From Pardosa pseudoannulata (lineage: Eukaryota; Arthropoda; Arachnida; Araneae; Lycosidae): 64,000 bases of DNA. Made by a program: the position numbers and the translations under genes. A model generated the notes under the pieces. It ran no database searches. It was not told where the DNA came from and worked only from the letters and a program-made list of their open reading frames with translations. The DNA lies in contig CM063503.1 in assembly GCA_032207245.1 (NCBI GenBank), positions 108,482,531-108,546,530 on the forward strand, in the 5' to 3' direction. Positions 56,160-64,000 of the stretch are shown here, in pieces. The stretch's first letter is position 1; each line of letters starts with the position of its first letter.

Positions 56160-59100
56160 AATTTATAATATTGTGTACTGAAATTATTTCGCTTAAAGGT
56201 TAAAGGTAATTAAAGGTATTTAAAGGTTTATTTTATTAAAATAATTTATTGGTGTATTTTATATTTACGCGTGTGCCAGACTTGCTCAATGTTAGGGTGC
56301 CACACAAAATTTTCAAAAATATCATACTGTCTGCACACTCAAAAGTTTAAAAAAAAAAAAACTGATCTGGAGCATAGCTTTACAACAGTGGTTGAACCCC
56401 CCCTCTCCGTTCCCTCTCTTGGGGATGCCTGGGGGTTTAAAAGAAAATGGATGGGTCTAGAATCGAAGAGGGCCTCTATAACGCGGATATCTATTTAAAA
56501 AATAATAAAAAATTTTAATTACCTACTGATTTCGGGAATAGACATTTAATCTAGTTAGTTTCAGATAACAATGTAATCTTTACTTTATCCCTCTGTGAAA
56601 AATATTTTCGACTATGGCCATGATATAATGTTTAAAAATTTATATTTCAAAGTAAGACACACATAACGTATAAAAAATTTTCACATAATTAAATATTGTT
56701 TCATCAAAATGTGTGTTTTTTTTCCTTCAATTTAAAAATATCTTGATTTTTTTTCAAATTATTGTAACTTATGAAACATGCAATTTTCTAAATCTCATCA
56801 TATATCAGATTTAATTCTACCCTTAAATCTGCCTTCCATTTCTCTATATATATTTACTTAATGTAACTACTTTATGGTACTTAGCATGCCAATATATTGC
56901 TCACATGGAACGAAATAATCGGATAGAGCTAAAACGTACTATCTTAAAATGTTCTTATGTAACATCGCATTTTACTTTAGGCTATACATTAAAAGGTTGT
57001 AAGTTTTCACACACTTAGCAATGATAATATCATTACTCGACTTACATCGACATAGTTTCTTAGTTATCTCAGTTGCTTCAATTTCTAACTGAGGTTAATT
57101 GAATGATTCTATTTTGTTAGTAGTAAAAATCTTTGATTCTTTAAATGCAGGGTGATAATTTTTATTTAAATACAAGTTTTTATCTTGAAAATGAAAGAAA
57201 AATTGATTTATTTAAAATGTTAAGAAGTCGGACTTTTAAATAATGAAATGTGTTTAAGTAAAACAGATATAAGTACAAGAAATAATAAGCCTTAATATCC
57301 CGCATAATTTATAAGTTTGTTTTTTATGAACTTCCCTACAAATTTTAAAATATAAATTTGTATTCAGTTTATTGTTAATGCAGTGTATATTAACTTTTTG
57401 GCGTATAATCAATTAAAAATGAAACATAAAAAGTACATTTCGTGCATATAAATTGCTCCCTATTTTTTAAAAAATTCATCGGAACTAAAAATAAAATTAT
57501 AAATTGAAGTGAAAGAAATGTATGTATAAAGTATAAGAAACCTTAATATTATATAAAAATTAAAGGCTTAATTTTTAATACTTTATTACTTAATACTTAA
57601 TACTTAATTTTCAATAGTAATGATTATTATCTACATTACTATTTTTAAAGACTTATAAATATATATATTCATATATGAAAATATTCATACAATAGAATTG
57701 TACTAATTATTTGAATATATATCACTTTATGGTAATAAATATTGGAAAATATTATTTGAATATATATAATATATTTCACACACTTGTTTAATTTCTTCAT
57801 GGATGGAAATAAAATTTATTTAAAATTCAAAGAGCTAAGTATACGAAGTTATAGAATATGAGTACTTTGAAGTTAAAAGGAAAAAATTTACATTTAATCA
57901 CAAAATATTCACCAAATAGAGACGACAGAACTTTTTTTTTTTTGTTTTCCTTTAAAATATTTCAACTTTGAAGTAATAAGATTATTTTCAATTATGATAA
58001 CATGCCTATTAAAACATGCATACGATTATATCAGAAGTATAATTAATCTATTTTCCCTTTTCCAGTAGCGTTTTATTCATTTTTTCTGATTTATAGAAAC
58101 AACGATTATTTTTTTTATCTAAAGCTAGCTTTCCCAGCTTACATAATTCCTCTTACAAGGTAAATAATTCAATGAATATTTTGATATATACCATTGTTTA
58201 TATTTTGATTTTTATGGAATTGCAATTTTTAATATTTTCTTTTAGCCTAGACAACAATAAAATTTTATTAAACCATGGCACAATTCAAAATGTTGCAAAT
58301 TTAAATTTAGAATGTCCTCTTTGTTGTTATTATTATAGTGATTTTTATATATGACTTTTGAAATTTAAAACAATCTTAGTACTTCTTTTCTGAATTTTTC
58401 TTAGAAGGTATAATTTATTTTCATAATAAATGATTTAGAAAACAGTTTGTTGCTTATCATTGTTTATTATTTCAACTTAAAGGCTTTTTTCTATATATAT
58501 TTTTTTCTAGTCTAAGAAGAGTGTATAAACTTGTCAGCATTACACCATTCAAAATTCTGTTAAATTAAATTTATAATATTTATTTCTTAATGACCGTTTT
58601 TTATTAAACTTTTATTGTTTATAAGACAATTTAGAGATAGCTATTATATTGACTCCAGCAAACATACCATTTTAGTTTAAAATACTTTACTTCTTTGAAC
58701 AGCATTATGATTAAGAAACACTTTACCCCTAGACGCGAAAAGTTTTATTGCTATTGTGAATGAGAATAAATTAAACAAATCATAATAAACAAATAATTAA
58801 TTGCAGATAATTATTAAATATAAATCATCTTATTTTCACAAAGATTAGAATCTTCAAATAAAAGTCAAATATTCAGTATATTTCAATGATATTATACACG
58901 GTAGACCATTTTATTTCTTTCAATTACGACAAATATTATATTGAACACAAATACAAGTCTAATATTTAATAATGGTATGCATTAGTGGTGTGTGAATTGT
59001 TTACTACTAGTTAATCATATGACTTTAAAACTAATTTTTTTGATTTAGCATATTTTCCTAAATAAAGTGCATATCATCATCAATAAAATATTCAATTTTA

Positions 59101-62032
59101 TTCTTTGCGCAATTATTTCAATATGTTCTAAACAGTAGACCATTTTATTCCTCACTAAGTAATGAAATAAATGTTGAAATCTATATCATTCAAGAGCGGT
59201 ATGCCAAAATTTTTTCAGAAAAAAATTAAATAATGAAATATTAAACTATGATTTCATCAGTGTCAGCATTAAATTAACGTTTAGTTTCAAATATATGTAT
59301 ATAAGTTTTTATTTTATGCTTGCATTTAGTTTATTTTCCCTAGACAAATATTTACAACATGATTATTATTACTTCACCATTATGAAAATATCAAGGAACA
59401 TTAACTTTCGACCACATTCTAATAGAAATAATAGAGTGAAATTGATAATCTTTATGTTTGAAAAATTTAATTAATAAATTTCAACTTTTCATTTTCTACA
59501 GTTAAATTCAAAAATATTTCTACATTTTAGATAATTTCTATTATTTTAAGTACAGCTATTTACATATTGGTGAGTACCATCTGAATAACATTACTGTGTC
59601 AAAATTTTCTTTCATGTAACTGTATAACAGAAACATAAACTATAATTAGAAAAGTTCTTTTAAAAAGAATATTCAAGTAGAGTAAATTTTAAATCTCACA
59701 GTAACATAAATATCAGCAAGCCCAATAAAAATACTAAAAATAATTTCTTCAAAAAATATCTTAATTTTAATTGTTTAAGAGTAAAAAAATCATATTTGTT
59801 TTGTATGTAGTTATTCTTTGTAGAATGTATTTTTTACCATTTTCATTACTTGTTTCGTTAAAATATTTTAATATAGCTTTTTAAAGCTGATGAAGATTTT
59901 AAGTTTCGTAGCTCAAAGTTAGGAAACACTTTGCCACTCTAATAAAAATAAAGTTCTTCTAAAAATTTAATTTCTACTCATTTAAGTACAACAAATTAGT
60001 TGAAGTAATTCAAAGCATCAAATTCTTTAATGAATACAATTTTTTTTATCTTTTTCTACTTAATCATTATATGTTTTTTTGCGCTTTATCCGTCTCAAAT
60101 GTGTTTCATAAAGGAAAATATTTGTTAATTTACAGAACTAATTTTTTACCGAACAATGGAATTTTTCTTAGAAAAAAATGCTTACTTTTTTGTTCCTTCA
60201 TAGAAAATAAAGAATAACTTATTAGCCTCAGAAAATAAGATTTATTTCTTCTTTTCTTAAGTAACGGTGGACATTTCTCATTCATTTTTAGCATTTCTAA
60301 CTAAGCATATTGTTATATAACAGAAGCGGAAATTTCTACTTTTTTGGAAATTAAAGACTTTATCTTATGTTAAATAGTACTTAAATGCCCTTTTTATTTC
60401 ATCAAAATAAAACAATTAAAGTAATAAAAATCTTTTTTCTAATATTTATATTGTTTTTTCATATTTGTTCATTTCATATTCGTTTTAACTTCCAAGTTAT
60501 GAAAAGCAGTGCAGCGTAAAGATAATTAAATAATTCTTTTTTATATTTATAGACATATTTGAGATATATATGTATAGTATAAGGAACGAATATTTTTATG
60601 TAAGAATATTTTCTTTATATAAATTTCTAAATTAATTTATTTTATTCTATAAAAGTCAAACATAACCTTAAAAAGATAAATAATGGCATTTTTAATCTTA
60701 TATTTATTAAAATAATTTTATTGAAATAAAGAAGTCTTAAAGATTATATAAAAGGAAAAATATTTTTATTTATATTTATGTTTCATTTAATATTTTTATA
60801 AGTTTCTTAAGGAACGAATGTTATTTAACCAGTGTCTATTAGAATATTATTTTATTAATTTTTTAAAATTAATTTTTTTTTTATATACAAAATATAAACT
60901 TATTATATAATATAATATATTTTTAATCTCAATACCTTTATGAATTTTTGCTATATTAAAATAAATTATTTAAATCCGAAGTCTTTTTATAGTCTAAAAA
61001 GAAAAATAAATTATGCATTATTAATGGCATTTCATTTAATACCTTTATGCTAAAGAAAATAAATTTTATTGAAATAAAACCGAAGTCTTAAAAAGTTGTT
61101 ATAAAATAAAATCATATAAGTACATTTTATTTCCATTAACTGTTTATTTACAGTAAGTTTTTATTATTTTTATATTCACTTATGTATATTACAATAAAAT
61201 ATATAAGGATAATTTTATTTTTTATATCTTTTGTATTTCCTTTTTTATGATTTTCTTATTTAAAATTATCCATTATTTAAGATCATTAATCCTCCATACA
61301 GTTTAATCTCTAAATGCATGTGTATACAAATTTTCTTATTTAAATTAAGTCTCCATGTTTAATCTCTAAATCTGTTTTTTCAAAAATTAGTTTTTCCAAC
61401 TGTCTTTTTCCTATCCATAAAAAGATTTTAAAGTAGTAATCATGTTTTTTCTTTAGTTTGGTTGATTTCAGTTTAAACTTTTCTATTTTTCTCATTTTAT
61501 TACTTTATTTTATTTTGTCTAGTTTTAATCCTCTTATAGTTCTTTAAGTTACATTTTGTAAATATCTATCAGTTGAGAACAAAACTATATAAGAACTCAA
61601 GTATAAAAGGTCTTGTATATTTTTGATTACGTAACATAAGCTCTTTATCTGCAAGTCTTGTGGTTTATGTGATGGAAGCTATGAGCTAAGAAGGTTCAAA
61701 CTCCAACCCCGAGAGTTACGTTTCTTCTCTTTTTCAAAAATTAATACTCTGTTCAGTTACCAGGACGAAAGTTATAAGAATATGCTGTAACACTCAATCG
61801 GTCACCCTTGGACAACACAAAGAAACAAAGTGGGTCCTCGTAATTTAGAAGCAGGGACCAAGCAGTACGTCCTAGATTTGGTCTGCCACCTCCAAAGGTA
61901 GAATTTGCGAACTTAGAGGACATTACGGCCATAAACCTATTTTACCTTCCCCATCCACTTTTAATAAACACAGAGGCCGAAACATACTCCCTTTTTATAT
62001 AATATCATGTATGTGTGTGAAGTTTAAATTTG
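56158..62032. other. Long AT-rich non-coding stretch
   Basis: Nearly 6 kb. A GC-richer patch at 56270-56490 contains ACAACAGTGGTTGAACCCCC, reminiscent of hAT element ends, but without a partner end. From 56500 to 61640 I see only AT-rich DNA. 61640-62030 is less biased and carries a B-box-like GGTTCAAACTCC (about 61695) without a convincing A box. Confidence 0.45.
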
Positions 62033-62135
62033 GCTTGGTCAGTTCGGTGGGTAATTAGACCAGAATGTGCAGCTTAAAGTAGATTCTGAACTGTTAGAAA
62101 CACCTACGCCACTAGCAGAGAACTTTTACACTCCC
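62033..62135 (-). mobile_element. tRNA-derived SINE, very degraded copy 6
   Basis: The order of blocks GTAATTAGACCAGAA, CAGCTTAAAG, GATTCTGAACTGTTAG and ACACCTACGCCAC parallels the minus-strand SINE (CTAATGAGACCGGGA, ACCTTAAAG, GATTCCAAACTTCTG, ACATCCAAGCCAC). Divergence is high. Confidence 0.5.
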
Positions 62136-62445
62136 ATAGTGAAAGGCAGTGTTGTATTTGTAATATCTTATGTTATGCTTATAGTAGTCTTATGTAGTTT
62201 TCAATGAAATATTACCAGACTTTATACGATATTTGAGTTTAAAAAAACTCTGATGTATGAACGCCATGGTTAGAAACACCTACGCCATCAGCAGAGAACT
62301 TTTACACTCCCGTAGTGAAAGGTAGTGTTGTATTTGTAATACCTTATGTTATGCTTATAGTAGTCTTATGTAGTTTTCACTGAAACAGTACCAGAGTTTA
62401 TACGATATTTGAGTATGCAAAAAGGCTGATGTATGAAAGCCACGT
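62094..62445 (+). repeat. Two-copy tandem duplication, 176-bp unit
   Basis: TTAGAAACACCTACGCCA occurs at 62094 and 62270. The following 150 bp (CTTTTACACTCCC, GTTGTATTTGTAAT, CTTATGTTATGCTTATAG, GATGTATGAA) match closely. The duplication overlaps the degraded SINE's distal part. Confidence 0.9.
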
Positions 62446-62767
62446 CTAATCAACAAGTCTATAAAATTGTATGAAGTTAAACAAAGAAAGCTGTATAATG
62501 ACATTATATACGAATCTATAGAATAACGTATACAAAAGTGCAGATTGAACAAGAGAAAAATGCATGAAATGACTTAGGCAAATATGCAGTCGAGTGTTTA
62601 AGTACGCTACTGCCAGAGTTATGTGAAGTGAGATGATTTAAATAACTATGTAGTATATATGACTACACACGCATGTTCTTTTTCTTTCATATTTTAGTTC
62701 CATCAATTATATATAATTAAAAAGGGACAAATTGGCTACGAAAATTAGAAAGATAATTTTTTTTTAA

Positions 62768-63336
62768 CCCTAAGCTTCCCGGAGTTCACCGGCCTCGTAG
62801 GCACGGTGCAACTACTTTGAACAAAACACCAACAAAATTGCTTTTGATGATGAATAGAAAATTTATATTGCAAAATATACTTTATTAAAGGTTTAAAATA
62901 TATTTCGGATTATTTGATATATTAATTTTTAAATGTATTTTGGACTATACATTTTTTATTTGCATTCCGAAAGCACAGACATGAGAAACACAAAAGTTAA
63001 AAACTTAAATCACGTCTTAATATTTGATCTTTATATTTCACCATTTTAATCATATAACGATGTATTTTTCACAGCATCTCTCCTCCGACCAGAAACACTC
63101 ACTAAATATTCAAAAGTGAATGCGTATGCACTGGGTCTCTGGAGCCCTAATAAATTTAAAGTATCCCTTTCTGAGAAAATTATTCATAGGTAATTGAAGA
63201 AATGCATGGTACTGGAATCTAGAAGACCTATAAGACATCTACTTTAAGTTTAGTATAATTTATTTTTATTGAGTGATTTTTGGTGGAATGTTTTTATAAC
63301 GGTCGGATCTCAGAGGCCCGGCAGCGTCCTCGCGTG
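62768..63336. mobile_element. 569-bp TTAA-bounded candidate element, family G
   Basis: TTAA at 62764-62767 and 63337-63340. Both ends carry a GC-rich subterminal block (GCTTCCCGGAGTTCACCGG on the left; GCTGCCGGGCCTCTGAG on the other strand at the right) around an AT-rich core. The outermost bases match poorly (CCCTAAGC versus CACGCGAG), so the call is tentative. No transposase fragment recognised. Confidence 0.45.
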
Positions 63337-63340
63337 TTAA

Positions 63341-63887
63341 CTGTAACATGTTAAGTTTATTAAAAAATGAAGGAATATAAACGAACTCAACTCAATAGTA
63401 TATAATTATTGTATGCTTGAAAGATGAGTAATTTTTTTTCAGTTTTTATACAATTATTGTTGGTATAAAATTGGATTTTTTTTTGTTGGATCATTGTTTT
63501 GAATTACCTAAAATATCTTATTATTTAAGGAAGGTGTGCAATTGTCCTAATTTTTTGCACTTTGTCCAATGCTTGGAGAAATATAATGACCCATTGAAAA
63601 TTAATAAAAATTATATTTCTCTGATATTCTACTTAGTCATTCATATATTTTAAAACAATATTTTTCTTTTAATCCTAAACTAGTAATTCAAGTTATCTTT
63701 AAAGAACCTTATTATTAATCTTGAGAAACTTAGAAAAAAAATGAATATTACGTACATATATAAGCATAATAAAACGGTTACAACAAAAGTATGGAGAATG
63801 AAAATATTTTTTACTAAATAATGTGTTTAAAATACAAGGAGCTGTTTAGTGAAATTTCTAAGAAACTAAAGAAAATTAGCTTTAAAA
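63341..63887. other. AT-rich non-coding stretch
   Basis: The 60-codon plus frame at 63471-63653 is not supported by any motif. Confidence 0.4.
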
Positions 63888-63994
63888 TTACACAAATGTA
63901 AATCCGGGGCAAAAGAGCAACACACAGCTGTTTCGAATCACGTTGCATCTTTGAAGCAGCTGTTTTCTGTGTTCGCCTATTTACATTTGTGTAA
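63888..63994. repeat. 107-bp foldback element
   Basis: Perfect 16-bp inverted ends TTACACAAATGTAAAT (63888-63903) and ATTTACATTTGTGTAA (63979-63994). Inside, ACACAGCTGTTT and AGCAGCTGTTTTCTGTGT continue the foldback imperfectly. The centre contains CACGTTGCATCTTTG. It may be one end of something continuing past the window. Confidence 0.7.
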
Positions 63995-64000
63995 ATTTGA

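Noticed and set aside
56385..56400. CAGTGGTTGAACCCCC as a hAT terminal repeat
   Set aside because: No partner inverted end or 8-bp target duplication was found within the surrounding 2 kb.

Overview
The window is strongly AT-rich (about three quarters A+T by eye). It holds many long (TA)n tracts, tRNA-derived SINEs and fragments of several animal transposon families. I find no bacterial, viral or organellar gene organisation. It looks like intergenic or intronic DNA of an animal nuclear genome. The mixture of Jockey-like LINE, mariner/Tc1-like, piggyBac-like and Mutator-like remnants suggests an arthropod, possibly an arachnid, but the sequence does not prove a taxon. No complete host gene is recognisable. 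Nearly all long open frames are translations of (TA)n, (TCTA)n or (GATA)n, or chance frames.

Layout: 1-4100 has TA/GT/TCTA microsatellites and a TTAA-bounded non-autonomous element (2924-3485). 4332-4509 is a SINE, 4847-4920 a 74-bp TTAA-bounded mini-element, and 5103-6125 a tandem array of about 228 bp per unit. 7371-13600 is microsatellites and plain AT-rich DNA. 13614-15864 holds a piggyBac-like element with a leftover cysteine-rich domain, a second TTAA-bounded element, and a 5'-truncated LINE with a 14-bp target-site duplication. 21408-21688 is another TTAA-bounded element. 22678-23945 is a mariner-like element with inverted repeats of about 215 bp and a LINE 3' fragment nested in its transposase. 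24036-28652 has two SINEs around a Tc1-like element (26195-27085). 30124-31015 is a decayed Mutator-like transposase. 36794-38450 is a four-copy tandem array (about 424 bp) with conserved stem-loops. 38779-40115 has two more TTAA-bounded elements. 40543-40713 is an unassigned 56-codon frame. 41728-46600 holds the largest TA tracts and two LTR-like segments. 47805-48307 is a GATA/GA microsatellite split by a SINE. 50687-52554 has two piggyBac-derived elements, the second an inverted near-identical copy of the one at 13614. 53030-53210 is a SINE on the minus strand. 54265-54928 is a mariner-like element that lost its catalytic core. 56158-62030 is plain AT-rich DNA. 62030-63340 holds a duplicated repeat segment and a TTAA-bounded candidate, and the window ends in a hairpin (63888-63994).

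The main biology is therefore mobile-element ecology. There are at least seven, perhaps nine, TTAA-flanked elements of several families, three of which retain only the C-terminal zinc-binding end of a piggyBac-type transposase. A young tRNA-SINE family has clear target-site duplications and a CCAAACC-type tail resembling the tail of the local LINE. No genes work together in a pathway here.
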